DNA of 64,000 nucleotides from NCBI GenBank assembly GCA_023101725.1, contig JALJCO010013400.1, positions 248,001-312,000 of the forward strand. Direction: 5' to 3'. The position numbers and the translations under genes were made by a program. The DNA comes from Atherinomorus stipes. Its lineage: Eukaryota; Chordata; Actinopteri; Atheriniformes; Atherinidae. Each line of letters opens with the position of its first letter. Within the stretch, counting starts at the first letter, position 1. The notes under the pieces were generated by a model. That model saw only the letters and a program-made list of their open reading frames with translations, was not told the DNA's origin and did not search any database. Of the stretch, positions 21,470 to 33,727 are shown one piece after another.

Positions 21470-22378
21470 GGGGCTGGCTGTAATGGGGGAGTCAATCCCC
21501 ATAGACTCCCATGTTAAAAAGGCCAGCTTCACAGCAGATATAATTATGTTTACAGCCTGGTTTAAAAAAAAAAAGGATTTAATAGGTTAATGTTACCACC
21601 ACCTGTGAGGGGGAGATTTTTTTTATTAATTTATTTTTTTTAACGTACAATTAGCAGCCAATCTGTCGCCATGAACAGACGATAACGTTGATGGCAAATA
21701 GCTTGCTCCCTGCTTGCTCCTGGGAAGAACTTAGCCAGTAGCTGCATAGCACAGCAGTAGCACTTAGCTGGCTAACACCATGCCTTAGCTTTAGTGAGTT
21801 TTTCCTCCATTAGCTCCGGGTTAGACTGCTTAGCATTTAGCTAAAGGTAGAGTTCAATGAAGATGTCCATCATTCGCTTCCACACTCACAGCCTCCTTTC
21901 TCAGCTTCACCCTTTTGCCCCATTTTCGAATTTTCCGGGAGTGACAAGATGCAAGACGCTGCCAAGATGGTGACGGTGGGAACAACCCATCGAGCTTCAA
22001 TTCAGCTCTCCAGAAACCTATGAGTATCACTGCAGAACATTTGTCCAGAAATAAACAGTCTACAGCATCGAAAGAAATACAAGAACATCATCGGAGGATG
22101 TGAAGGAAAAAAAGAGGGAAGAGAGGAAGAGACAAGACAGCAGTCATCATCGCTCTAACTTTTACTAGCTGGTGAGAGCTCAGAGATAAGACAGGATGCA
22201 AAGTGCATGCTCAGTTAGCCTCCACTAGGGCAAAAATCTGCCAGAGTTCAGTGGTGCCACTTTATAGGTTGAGTACTGCAAACATTGGCTGACTTTTCAA
22301 AATTGTATGTTGCCATGGCTGATTCAGTGGGGTGATGTTAGCTACATGAATTGTCTTCAGGTGGGATGGTTGACATCC
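21470..22378. repeat. Dispersed fish repeat of unknown class
   Basis: Segments such as GTCAATCCCCATAGACTCCC and GATATAATTATGTTTACAGC are familiar from teleost interspersed repeats. A purine-rich tract follows at 22085-22145. No terminal repeats were found, so the class is open. Confidence 0.4.
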
Positions 22379-23294
22379 TTAGAGGAGTCATCACCCAGAA
22401 ATCCCACTTTTACATGTTAAAACATGTGTATTGGAATAGGACCTCAGTTAAAACGTGCCAGAAACTCCAGAGTGAAAGTGACTTCATCTTTGAGTGTAGG
22501 CTCTCTCTTCACACCAGAATCGGCCCCAAGAGCGCGCTCTCCACAGTACGCAATTTGGATTTTTCTCTGTTAATGACATGATCTACAGAGGCTGCTAGCT
22601 GCTAAGCTTGCCTCTTTAGCACCACCTGAAATCAGCTGATTACCTGCCGCAGAGTAGCATTTAATGACCAGCTTTGTCAGAGAGGAGGACAATGAAGACG
22701 AGGAGGAGGAAAAAAAAACCTGCCGTGCTGAGCTGCTTTGGCAGAAGTTCAGCAGTGTTTTCAGAGCTGTAACATGAGGGACAGCACTCGACCAGCGACC
22801 AGTGGATTACATCTATTCAGTGAAGATGTGCAGTTGGTAAGTGTTGCTGATTGTGCAACTTAATATGTTTGTGTAAGAGGCCAGTAAACGATGGCAGATG
22901 AACGGCAACAAGCTGCTAATGTAGCTACAGAAACTAACACAGTTGTTGCTGTTTGGTTAACTTCACGTCAGACGTCTGCTCCTTTTACTCCGCGGATCCT
23001 CTCAAGCCACCGTACCGTTACATTTTTATCACGTTTTTCTCTGTTGGGACATCATTTCCTTCACTTGGTCTGTCCTGATAAAACTTTGTTTTGGCTTTGA
23101 CGTTTGCCTCATGAAGGCGCTTACAGACAGGTGTAATTCTCGTGCGTATTCTTGCGACAAACAAAAGTTGGGGATAAAAAGAGGTTAAAATGAGCTCATT
23201 AAATTTTCCACCCTCCCAACTATAATTAAAAATCCATTTGGAGATAATTTAAGAAGGATTGTGTTTGTAAAACACTAGGCTATGACACCTTTAA
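22379..23294 (-). mobile_element. TTAA-family MITE 'B', copy 1
   Basis: Reverse-oriented relative of 29463-30076. The left end is TTAGAGGAGTCATCACCC (TTAA mutated to TTAG) and the right end is TATGACACCTTTAA at TTAA 23291-23294. It shares GAAATCCCACTTTTACATGT, CGTGCCAGAAACTCC and GCGACAAACAAAAGTT with the other copy, and has an extended interior (about 22650-22900). No transposase is encoded. Confidence 0.78.
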
Positions 23295-24929
23295 ACCCAC
23301 TTAGTTTCAGTTTAATTTTTTTTCAACTAAGAGCTTTCAGTCAGTCCTCAAGAGCAAAACTGAGCTCTGATTTTTGCTGCTGTGGCTACCAGCGTTGGAT
23401 TACAGGTTGACTGTTGTCTCTACTGTTACTTCATCATATAACCAGCAGCACGATCATTAATTCCCCTCAGTGTGGCAGCTTTATTGCCAAGTTTACAGCT
23501 AGCATCAGTCAAGTTGTAGAGCTTTGCTTAACCAGGTTCAAATCTGAAGTGCAGCTCTCGTTTGCTGCTGACACTGTAATAACCAGAGGAACAATATGCA
23601 TTTCACTGTGATGTTTCTTTTCCCTTTTGCATCCATGAATTTAAAATGTGACACATTCTCAAACATTCTTTGCCGCTGTATGTGTGAAAGGTAACAGTTG
23701 CGTATATTAAAAAAAAAAAGGTTAAAGGTAAGAAGTAATCGTTACTGTTGGCGGGCATGAATAAAGCTACCAAAATCCAGGATTCACTTTGACCCTGCAT
23801 GTGAAACTTTTAGTTTGCCTTAAAGAAAAAAAAAAGTCTGCTGGTAGTGTAACAAAATGTCAGATAAAGTCTGAAAATTTCTAGAAGCTACTGCATCAAA
23901 TGATTTCTTTTTTTGCCATATATGCACGCAGGGAGTTGCTATAAGTCCTGTGGCCTTCCCCAGGAGGAAGTTGGTGTCTACCAGCTTTGCTTCAGCTTCT
24001 GGTCTGTGGGGCCAAAACTGCGACACTCATTTAATTCTGCATGTAAACAATACGCCGTGTACATGTGGCGTGTCGAGCAGCTGCCTTTGAATTCACTGCT
24101 CTGTGTAAGCATAGGTTACAGACAGCCGGAGCCTCTTTCCTCCCTAATGGTAGCAATAACTCACACACATACACACACAGGGCTTAATGGCTTTTATAAT
24201 GAATGGCCCAAGATAGTGGGCTAAATGGTGGTTGCTATGGTGATAGGGTCAATCGATCAGGAAGTATTGATTGGTCATCGATAAGTTCCAGACGGCAAGC
24301 TTCTGGAATAGAGAATGAGCTGTGTGCATGTAGGCGTGTGTTTGTGTGTGTGTTTGTAAGGGTGAGGATTGTCTGTGGGCGCATGCGTGTTCTTACTGCA
24401 TGTGTGTGAGACACATTTCTCCACAGTAGTTTGGATATGGCTGTAATGGATTTATGTGTCATGGTGCCACCTCCCGCAGCCCGAATCTGGGTGATGCAAA
24501 CGAGTCCGCCAACTCAAGTTTGGCCGGTTAGTCACCTCGCTCAGCGTCTGCTGGTAGGAGTCAACCAGAACTATCTCTGAAGCCCCATTACAGCAGGATT
24601 AACATTACAGGGGGGGGGGGGGAGTGAAATATTCACTGTGCTCCTCAGTGATTTAACTCGTCGTTCGGGATGGTATTTTAACCTTCTGGAAATTACAGGA
24701 TGTGGTCTGTAATAGACGAAGACATTCGGCGGGACAGAAATCAAAGGAGAAAGCTTAAAGCCTCCCCAGAGAGATGCAAGAGTGCTGAAGGGGAGGTTTG
24801 AAGGTCAAAATACATATCTGGAAAGTGCAACTCATTTTTGTTTGAGCTATTCTGTCAAGTTTATGCTGTATATGCAGTCGTAGGCATAAAAAGTAAACCT
24901 GTCATATCTGAGGTTTTATGTTTTAAAAT
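23295..24929. other. No gene recognised; simple repeats
   Basis: Includes a short CA run (24158-24179), a GT-rich tract (24331-24356) and a G-run at 24610-24622. The open frame at 23913-24224 follows a weak acceptor but has no recognisable protein. Confidence 0.4.
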
Positions 24930-25324
24930 TACAGCTGTCAAAAGATTAATTCTGATTAATCACATTACTTTTATCACTTCTAGAACATAGTTAGGATTAA
25001 AGATGTCTCACCAGGAATTCTGCATTTATCTTTAGTAGACAAGACTACTGAAACCCTGTCCTTACATGTCTCCCTAAAGTCCTTCAGACGGCCGCAGTTT
25101 AGTCCAGAATGTTGCTGGTACGTCCTCACAGGCTGACTTCACAACTGTCCTAATGTGAAGCTGAAATTCAGGTCTGAGTCCTGGACTACTCCCAGATTCC
25201 TGGCTTGGTTTTAGCCTTTAAGTTGTACGACAAAAGTTAATGTATTTTCTGCATATAGCACTAAATTATTTTAAAAATCTGTTTGACAGTCGATTAATTT
25301 AGGACTAATCTTTTGACAGCCCTA
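24930..25324. mobile_element. hAT-like MITE with GCTGTCAAAAGATTAAT ends
   Basis: Left ACAGCTGTCAAAAGATTAAT and right (reversed) AGGGCTGTCAAAAGATTAG form inverted termini, with internal GATTAAT repeats. TAAAAT flanks both ends and may be part of an 8-bp duplication. The family is common in vertebrates. Confidence 0.65.
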
Positions 25325-25332
25325 TAAAATAC

Positions 25333-25716
25333 ATTAATTCATTCATTCTTTTTCTATGCCGCTTATCCTGTTCAGGGTTGTGGGGTTTGCTGAAGCCTAT
25401 CCCAGCTATTATCAGGCGAAAGGCAGGGTACACCCTGGACAGGTCGCCAATCTGTCGCAGGGCTGACACAGAGAGAGATAACCATTCACATTCATTCCTA
25501 GGGCCAATTTACAGTAATCAATTAACGTAACATGCACGTCTTTGGATGGTGGGAGGAAGCCGGAGTATCCGGAGAGAACCAACGGATACACGGAGAACAT
25601 GCAAACTCCACACAGGAGTGTTGCTCGTTGTTTAGTTTGAACCCCTCCCCAGCCGGGACTTGAACTAGCAACTTTCTTACTGTGAGGCTGTGACCATACC
25701 ACCGCGCAGCCCATTT
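25333..25716 (-). repeat. Near full-length tRNA-headed SINE with RTE-like tail
   Basis: On the minus strand the order is: a head with B-box-like AGTTCAAGTCCCGG; then GTTTGCATGTTCTC and CTCCGGCTTCCTCCCACC; then GACCTGTCCAGGGTGTACCC; and a tail AAGAATGAATGAATT. This is the familiar teleost SINE layout of tRNA-like promoter, conserved body and LINE-derived tail. Related fragments lie at 3292-3405 and 43925-44030. Confidence 0.75.
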
Positions 25717-26639
25717 TAAGTCATGCTTTATTGTTTTAAAATACAATGTAGAATAATCTGGTCCTTACCAGGTCTTAATGTCTGGTATACAACCTAAGAT
25801 TTAAGGAAAAACTGGTAAAATGCAGAATCAGTGTGGGGAAAAACTTAGTGAAATCTTCCTACATTCAAAAGAATTAGAAGGGCAAGTTTCAGCCAGTTGC
25901 TGTCAATCAATTATACTTTATTAATTGATCAAGACTAAACATGACCTCCTCTCTAAAAACACAAAACAATTGGTCAATTTGCTGGTGTTGTTTATCATTT
26001 TATTTAGCTTAGCAATGACTCAAACAACACTTAAGAAGCAGTGATGAGTTCAGTCCAGTCCTTAAGAAGTGTAATTGTATTTTTCCAATTCTTCAATATC
26101 ATTCTGGCTCCACTGGGAAACCCATGAGGGCCAAACCCCCTCTGGGGCTTATTAAACCCAGTTGAAGAACAGATTTATCTCTAAAAAGGCAAAGATGTGG
26201 CCAAAAGGCTGTCACAGCCAGTCCTCAATTGTCCTGATAACTTCAGTCCACAATGGAAACACCCATGAACTCCCACATGAGGTGTCACAGGAAAAAAGCA
26301 CCCATTGTACTCTGACATGTAACCGCACTGAATAGGTGGCTTTCAGTCACGTGACCCGGACGCCGCGCGAAATGCAAACGGAGGGCAAGAAGTGTGTTAG
26401 AGCCATTCAAAACATTTGTTTATTTTTTGTGGTGAATGTGTTTTTGTGTTCCTGCTTCTCTGCCCAGGAAATGAGATAAGAGGCGTGAGACACAGGTGTG
26501 TAGAGACACTGATTGATAAGGGGAGAGCCATACTGTTTTAGACCGCTCTCTTTTTGTTGTTTAATTTTCGTTATTATAAGCCAAGTGTTGATCCATGTAC
26601 ACTGTACAAGATATGAGGTTAATTCATTAACATAGGTTC
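25717..26639. other. No gene recognised
   Basis: Mixed unique sequence. GGTGGCTTTCAGTCACGTGAC at 26336 may be the end of an unclassified element. Confidence 0.35.
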
Positions 26640-27670
26640 AGGAGCAGGACCACGCCTCAACCACACCTGCTTCCAATCTCACTAATCACCAAGCAGCCTT
26701 AAAAACTCGCTCACCTCATCAACTCAGTTTCTCGTTCTCTCGACGACCTACCGACGTTACAGCCGTTGCTGCGTTCGCTGCTTCTCAGTCATCTTCCTTG
26801 CCCGCCGGTGGCCCTCGTTTCCTCATTGCTAGGGATGGTGAAAACGAAGCTTCATGAGACACTGAGACATTTTGACACAGCTGCCAAGATATCGACACGA
26901 AGTCTCGAGACATTTGAGACAGTGTGCATGAGCTACATTTGCTGGCCGTGGATGTGTACTGCAGCTGAGGGAAGCGCTGTCTGGAGCTGTCTTGTCTCTG
27001 ACACGGTGTTTAATAAAAGATACGTTGCCAACCTTCAGTTGGTGTTTCCTTTGTGGTTAATATCTTGGAATTATCCTCTGTGATAAATTAACTATTTTTA
27101 AATAAATTCCCAAGCGATTGGAGCCTGTGTTAAACACTGACAGATTAATAAACCCAGCCTCTTCAAGATTTCGGCTCGACACTCGCGAATGACGTAACGA
27201 GGCCTCAGTTAGTGTGGTCACGTGGCTTTTGGCATGCTGACACTTCCACCAAAACAGCGGTAGCAAGACTTCCGGTTCATAAGATCGAGGCGGAGTCGAG
27301 CAGACGGGCTCGAGCATAACATCCCTACTCATTGCTGATCGTCCATTGCAGCCATTGTGGGCGGCTGCTCTCCTCGGACGACTAGTTTCCCAGCGCTCCA
27401 ACCGCAGCCCGACGCCCCGCCTGTAATCCACGCATTTCGTGTCGTCACCTTTCGGATCACGGATCGTCTCTCCTACTTGCACGGTCAGGCCTCATGGCCA
27501 CCGGCTTCGCCGCTCTTCTCGCTCCTCGGACCAGCTGTTATGCAGCCTCCATGCCGTTCGAGCGGCGCACTGCGGTCGGACCAGCTTCCCGGCCCGCGGC
27601 CGCCTCCATCATCTGGCTTGTCTCCGGTATACTCGCGGCAGGCCGGGGTTCTCTTCTCCCGCCCTAACAG
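26640..27670 (+). repeat. CpG-rich sequence, possibly retroelement 5' region or CpG island, split by a hAT
   Basis: With the hAT insertion (26830-27327) removed, the two halves join at CTCATTGC to give one GC-rich, C/T-rich block. The left half resembles leader sequences of fish retroelements (CACACCTGCTTCCAATC). The right half (27336-27667) has dense CpG, including CCCGCGGCCGCC. Open frames at 27357-27699 match no family known to me. It could be a retroelement leader or promoter-like CpG island. Confidence 0.4.
26830..27327. mobile_element. hAT MITE with perfect 8-bp TSD (CTCATTGC)
   Basis: A 498-bp element with ends TAGGGATGG and ATCCCTA, flanked exactly by CTCATTGC at 26822-26829 and 27328-27335. 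The subterminal region has repeated GAGACA-like blocks. No transposase is encoded. The perfect TSD points to a fairly recent insertion. Confidence 0.88.
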
Positions 27671-28431
27671 TTAATTTATTTAATGTTGTGTCTCAATAGT
27701 TTATGATATGAAACATTAAATGGGTATGAGGTAATGTCTATAAAATCATGTGTGTGACTGACTTCATTATAACATCAGTCAAGTTGTATTAATAATTATA
27801 TATATATATATATATAATAATTGAACATATCATCAGTCAGTTCATCTCTGTCACCATTTTTAAACTTATTTAAACATTTTAAGGATGTAATAACTTTGAA
27901 GAAAAATAAAAATGTATTTATTAACCGTTTATGTGTCGTATATAGGCTTCTGTAGATTTCTACTGGGCTGGAAGAAGTTTTGTGCTTTTTATTTGACATA
28001 ACTGAACAACATCAGCACCAGTTGTTCCTGACTGAAGTCACTAAGTCCGCGTAGTTTTCCTTTAGAGGAAAAAGAAAAGATGACGGCTTTGGAAAAGCCC
28101 GTGTTGATAAAGTAGGGGCTCAAAGTACAGTTTGGAAGTATTATGGATTCAAAGCTAATGATGAAGGCGAGCCGTTGAACACTGAAGCACCGCAGTGAAA
28201 GCGATGCTACAAAGTCCGTCTTGCTAACGGAGGCAACACTTCAAACTTAAGGTAATCCACGGCAGCGTCCACTCACCATGAACCAGCCTGTCTGCTACCT
28301 GACGTCTCCTCCTCCTACTCAGTGAAGGTGCTTCACTGAGAGCCGGTTTCTTTTTAAATGCTGGTATAGTACCGTTTTAAACACTTTAGTATTGCGGTAC
28401 TATACTGGCACGGGTATACCGTGTAACCCTA
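27671..28431. mobile_element. Unresolved stretch ending in a hAT-type terminus
   Basis: The right end at 28431 reads ACCGTGTAACCCTA, preceded by GGTACTATACTGGCACGG. Near it is an inverted TATAGTACCG/CGGTACTATA pair (28364-28413). This resembles a hAT right terminus, but no left end was located. A short TA repeat lies at 27799-27820. Confidence 0.4.
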
Positions 28432-28439
28432 GTGGCGAC

Positions 28440-28655
28440 GTCATGAAATGGGCGTAAAACATGTCAAGATTGATCGAGAGCTTCGGTGGTTCAGTACAGT
28501 CAGTCATCTTTCTTTCGTGTTGGAAATTAGATGCATAAAAAAACTAATATTTAGCACCAAATTGGTTTCTACAGTGGCGATGGGAACATATTTAGCTTAT
28601 AAATGCCTCTATTTGACTTTTGGAAATTTTTAAAAGCATGATACAGCTCCTTTAA
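28440..28655 (-). mobile_element. TTAA-bounded MITE, right part only
   Basis: Ends CATGATACAGCTCCTTTAA at TTAA 28652-28655, a familiar fish TTAA-element terminus. The left end is missing and abuts the hAT-like end at 28431. Confidence 0.55.
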
Positions 28656-29462
28656 ACGGGAGCCTAATTAGGTAAGGAACAGGTCCAGTCACAAAAATCA
28701 GCGTCGTCTTTCAGATGAAAACTTATCACACTGTAAAAGTTGCTCTGATGATAAGAGTGTCCTCAAATTTTCCAGAATACAAATCAAATCCAAGTGGACC
28801 CAGAAGTTACAGCAGCTGTAACGTGCTTAAATGTTAACCACAAACCAAGAAACACCTGTGTATCAGTGTTCTTCACTTCTCATGTGCACCCTGCAAAGTT
28901 GGTATAAAGAGGGCATGTGGGTTAAAAGTTAAAAACCCATTTGAGTTCTGCATTTTCCTCTCACTTGTGATAATCACCTTAAGTACCACTAATAACGGCA
29001 ATGTGTGGCAGATGGGCAAATTAAAGTCTTCTGTTATCTGAGGTGAAAGTGTCACTGAGATTAAAATGTTTTTCTAATATTTTTCCTAGACTTGATTAAG
29101 AAGGCTGCATAAAGTCAACAGCAAAAGCTTATGTGTGAACAGTAGATTAGAATAAATTATATGCAGCTGCAATTCAAAAACGGATTCTGTGCCTTAAAAT
29201 AAGTTGGTGAATTGGACACACATGCACCAAGTCTTTTTTTTCTTTTAAGAACATAACTGATCTGTTTTAGGTTTTGCCAGCAATCTGCTAAACTTTTGTT
29301 TAAGCCAAAGTATGTTTTAGAGTTTTAAACTTGAGAATATGACATTATCACTGCAACCATATGCTTTTAACCTCACAGAAATGACTGAATCCTTAATTTA
29401 CTTTACAAATATGCTGCTTGGAATGGCCATATACCCACTGGTCACTTTGTATTTCATTTGAT
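28656..29462. other. No feature recognised
   Basis: AT-rich unique sequence without supported exons or termini. Confidence 0.4.
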
Positions 29463-30076
29463 TTAAAGGTGTCATAATCTAGTGTTTTACATACACAATC
29501 CTTCTTAAGTTATCTTCAAATGAATTTTTAATTATAGTTGGGTGGGACAGAAATTTAATGAGCTCATTTTAACCTCTTTTTATCCCTAACTTTTGTTTGT
29601 CGCGAGAATACGCATGAGAGTTAGACCTGTCTGTAAGCGCGTTCACGAGGCAAACGTCAAAGCCAAAACAAAGGTTTATCGGGACAGAGCAAGTGAAGGA
29701 AATGATGTCCCAACAGAGAAAAACGTGATAAAATGATGATGACCTTAGCAGCTCGCTCGCAGCCTCTCTAGTTCACGTCATAACAGCTGGTCATAACTCC
29801 TCCGTGGCAGGTAATCAGCTGCTTTTAGGTGGCGCTAAAGAGGCTAGCTTAGCAGCTAGCAGCCTCTCTCGTTCACGTCATTCGGAGAAAGAAATTTAAT
29901 TTGCGTACTGTGGAGAGTGCGTGCTTGTGGCTGATTCTGGTGAGAAGAGAGCGCCGCGCTCAAAGACGAAGTTACTTTCACTTTCCGGAGTTTCTGGCAC
30001 GTTATAACTGAGGTCCTGTTCCAGTACACATGTTTTAACGTGAAAAAGTGGGATTTCCGGGTGATGACTCCTTTAA
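29463..30076 (+). mobile_element. TTAA-family MITE 'B', copy 2
   Basis: Complete copy: TTAAAGGTGTCATAATC at the left and GGTGATGACTCCTTTAA at the right, bounded by TTAA at 29463-29466 and 30073-30076. It is inverted relative to 22379-23294. The middle (29750-29880) carries two near copies of a CAGCCTCTCT-GTTCACGTCAT segment. Confidence 0.82.
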
Positions 30077-30252
30077 AAGACAGCATGACATAGCTGCTTT
30101 CTGTGTGCTGTTTTGAAGTTCCACTCTGATTCCATTCTCATTAGAAACATGCACACACACAGGTGAGGACACATCCACAGATCAACAGAGGGATTGGTGG
30201 AAAACACGCCACTTGAAAATCTGACCAAATTGTCAGTGTTTTTTTTAGCTTT

Positions 30253-30519
30253 CCTACAGATGCGGGCATGAAAAAGTTCCGCCTTTCTCTGCCAGAAGTG
30301 GTGCACTATCACTGGCTGAACGATCTGTTCCTCAAATATGTCATCACGCACGGTGTCCAACTGTGGAAACGTCCTTGTTCCGGGCATTCATTTATGCTCT
30401 GAAATCGTTTCCCCTTGTCACACAGGCGTTTCTCTGTGCAATTGAATTAGCAGACAAGTCGCTGGTAAGTGGCTGGCAGACGGCAGAAAGGGGAACTTTT
30501 TCATGCCCGCATCTGTAGG
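30253..30519. mobile_element. Hairpin-forming MITE, ~45-bp inverted termini
   Basis: CCTACAGATGCGGGCATGAA at 30253 is answered by TTCATGCCCGCATCTGTAGG ending at 30519. The inverted match extends through AAAGTTCC...CTTTCT to about 45 bp with small mismatches. The unit is 267 bp. No clear TSD or coding content was found. Confidence 0.7.
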
Positions 30520-32044
30520 TTAGTAGGGATGGAAATATTGCACTCCAGCGAGAAGCAGCTGGAGTATTTCTCCTGCTCTGGTGTTGCCAAGAACATTTTG
30601 TTCATCATGAAAACTTGCTCAGCTAAACAAGCTGAATTCACCATCACTGTAGTATTTTTTTTCTTTTTTTTTCTTTTTTTTCAGATGTAAGCATCTTGCT
30701 CCTTTTTCCTCTACCATGATAGCAGTATTGCTCATTACATTCAAGGTTCTTCAAAGTTGAGACTGGGCTTCCTGTAACATCAGAGCAGCAAATCTGCAGC
30801 AAGCTTTTATTAATACTGAGCTTCAAGTTGTGATGCAAGTTTAACAGTTTATTTTAGCTGAACAACAAAAGAAGAACAAAGGTTTCATGCCGTTATTACC
30901 TCCTCAGCTTAACAGGACTGTGCAGCATCGCTGCACCTATGTAGACACCTGACAGCATCTCGAACAGAGGTCTGATGTTCATTTATTATTGATCAAAAAT
31001 AAAACGCCATTACTTCCACTGGGAACGCACTGGTTCTCTCTTGGCAGATACACAAAGAAAACTAAACCACTTCAAGAGTTTAGAAAGAAACCTTTAACAC
31101 GTAGACAAACTGCGTTATGCGTCTGTGATCATAAAGCTCTTAATGTGCAGGCGAGTTAGAGAGGGTACAACAGATCTATTTCCAGTTTCATCTCAGTTGT
31201 AGCAAATTAAATGAAAAGTCAACGTCTACATCTGTTGGACTGTTGAATGTCAATCTGCAGTCTTCAGTTTGTAGTGCTGTAATTGACTTTTAACAGTACT
31301 TACCCTGGAGAAAATAAATGGAATCATTAGGTAATCTTTATTTCTGTGGTTACAGAAACATTAAAAACCATTAAAAACCTCCATGAAGCCATTAGATCTA
31401 TCACATAATGGTTTGTAGTGGATTTCTCAATCAGGTGTTTCCTCTATAGCTTTTCACAGTGGTTTGTAATTTCCATAATGGGCTGCGTTGGTTAGTAATG
31501 GTTAGGTTAATTTACTGGAGATTACAATGGAGAAAAAAAAAACTGAAAAACAACCACTTTTCTGTAGTTTATCTGAGCCCAACCAAATTAAAAGCTAACT
31601 AACTTTAGAAAAGTATTGGATGTTTTTTAACAGGTTATATTCCTGCCAGCTGACTTGAATAAAATATGACTTACACTTCCCAGAAAGAAACACCAGCCAT
31701 CAGAAAAGGTCACTTTTTAACTTAAAACATTCTTGTCCAAGGAATTTTAAACCATCATCATTTATTATTCAGGAAATTGACATGGAAAAATGGACATGGA
31801 ATATTAGAGGAATGGATTTTAATACCAGAATACGGCCTTGGTAAAAGCATACAGGGGGAAAAAAGCATGTTGTTGTTATAGAATAAATATTCACCTTTGT
31901 TTCTCGCCATCTTTTGCCTTAAAAGTCCACATACGCATTAGTAAAGCGACATCTTATTGTATAAACCTCACTGTTGCTTAGTGACTAATAAAATTCCATT
32001 AATATTTTCCTACAACAGAAGTTTAAAGTAATAACATTAAGATA
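30520..32044. other. No gene recognised
   Basis: Unique AT-rich sequence with a T-rich tract at 30654-30683. Nothing further supported. Confidence 0.45.
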
Positions 32045-32046
32045 TA

Positions 32047-33232
32047 CACTCACCAGTACCTTTAGTAGGTACACCTGTCCAACTGCTTAATGCAAATTTC
32101 TAATCAGCCAATCACAACTCAATGCATTCAGGAATGTAGACTTGGTCAACACGATCGACTGCAGCTCAACCCGAGCATCAGAATGGGGAAGAAAAGGGAT
32201 TTAAGTAAAATTGAACGTGGCATGGTTGTTGGTCTGAATATTTCAGAAACTGCTGATCTACTGGGATTTTCACGCGCAACCATCTCTAGTGTTTACAGAG
32301 AATGGTCTGAAGAAGAGAAAATATCCAGTGAGCAGCAGTTCTGTGGGCGCAAATGCCTTGTTGATGCCAGAGGTCAGAGGAGAATGGCCAGACTGGTTCA
32401 AGCTGATAGAAAGGCAACAGTTACTCAAATAACCACTTGTTGCAACCAAAGTATGCAGAAGAGCATCTCTGAATGCACAACACATCCAACCTGGAAGCAG
32501 ATGGGCTACAGCAGCAGAACACCACACCGGGTGCCATTCCTGTCAGCTAAGAACAGGAAACTGAGGCTACAATTCACACAGACTCACCAACACTGGACAA
32601 TAGAAGATGGAGAAACGTTGCTGGCCTGATGAGTCTATTTCTGCTGTGACATTCAGATGTAGGGTCAGAATTTGGCGTCAACAACATGAAAGCATGGATC
32701 CATCCCGCTTTGTATCAATGGTTCAGGTTGGTGGTGGTGGTGTAATGGTGTGGGGGGGATTTTCTTGGCCCACTTTGGGCCCCTTAGTACTAACTGAGCA
32801 TCGTGTCAACGCCACACCATACCTGAGAATTGTTGCCATGGCCATCCCTTTATGACCACTGTGTACCCTTCTTCTGATGGCTACTTCCAGCAGATAACGT
32901 GCCACGTCATAAACCTCGAATCATCAAAGACTGAGTTCTTGAACATGACAATGAGTTTTGCTGTACTCCATTGACCTACACAGTCACCAGCTCTTAATCC
33001 AGCAGAGCAACTTTGGGATGTGGTAGAACGGGAGATTCACATCGTGGATGTGCAGCCAACAAAATTTGCAGCAACGGCGTGATGCTGTCATGTCAATATG
33101 GAGCAAAATATCTGAGGAATGTTTCCAGTATCTTGCTGAATCTATGCCACGAAGGATTAAGGCAGTTCTGAAGACAAAAAGGGGTCCGACCCGGTACTAG
33201 CAAGGTGTACCTAATAAAGTGGCCGGTGAGTG
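32047..33232 (+). mobile_element. Tc1-like element, inactive
   Basis: Ends CACTCACC and GGTGAGTG, continuing inward to AGGTACACCT and AGGTGTACCT, flanked by TA at 32045-32046 and 33233-33234. The roughly 1.19-kb length and single transposase frame are typical of fish Tc1-like elements. Confidence 0.92.
32183..33199 (+). pseudogene. Tc1-like transposase pseudogene
   Basis: The Tc1/mariner transposase would bind the element ends and cut and paste through a DDE nuclease. From the ATG at 32183 the first frame gives an N-terminal helix-turn-helix region (SETADLLGFSRATISSVYRE) and linker, ending at a stop at 32627-32629. The catalytic part continues in other frames. DES (first Asp, about 32629) and RVRIWRQQHESMDPS are followed by VMVWGGFSW. 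GYFQQ then runs into a one-base loss at the second Asp (about 32890). Near 32995 the SPxLNPxEQLW block keeps the Glu but has Ala where Asp and Ile are usual. The end AVLK...GPTRY is near 33160-33199. The family is usually about 340 residues in one frame, so this copy is dead. Confidence 0.9.
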
Positions 33233-33235
33233 TAA

Positions 33236-33724
33236 AGCCCCGTTTCCACCAGCGGGTCTGGGTCGGGTCGGGCTGGATCGGTCCACGTTTTTTTGCGTCT
33301 CCACAGATAAAAACTGGGACGGGTACCCTTATATCCGACCCGACTCGGACTACTTTTTTGGCACCCTTCGGTAGGGGTACTGATCTAACCGATCCGGACC
33401 AAAGAGGTGGAGCTAATACACAGCAATCAGCTGATTCATTGAAAAATCCGCCACTTCCCGCGTGACCCAGCGTAAAAACAAAGCCGGGGTGACTCCTTTC
33501 TGTTTCTGTCACGTGTGGCGCCGGTGTTTTGGTTAAACGGCGTTACACGGCGATGATGTCACACAATCACGTAGCAGCGCTATCCAGCTAATTCTCTGCC
33601 TCCAGAATAAGGGTACAGGTTGCTGTGGGGACACAGCGTGAAATCAACACATCCGTACCCAAACCCACCCGATCCGGCCTGGCCCGGCCCGACCTGACCC
33701 AGACCCGCGGGTGGAAACGGGGCT
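33236..33724 (+). mobile_element. Solo copy 1 of the 489-bp Harbinger-like MITE
   Basis: Forward-oriented, 489 bp, AGCCCCGTTTCCACC to GGTGGAAACGGGGCT, with TAA at 33233-33235 and 33725-33727. It landed exactly on the TA duplication at the right end of the Tc1 element. It is nearly identical to the array copies at 471-1988 over the stretches compared. The inverted termini are about 60 bp and GC-rich. No transposase is encoded. Confidence 0.92.
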
Positions 33725-33727
33725 TAA

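Noticed and set aside
27357..27699. Two Pro/Arg-rich open frames
   Set aside because: Overlapping frames in CpG-rich sequence are commonly open by chance. No domain was seen.
32183..33199. Intact Tc1 transposase gene
   Set aside because: A stop near the first catalytic Asp, a base loss at the second Asp and several frame changes make it a pseudogene.
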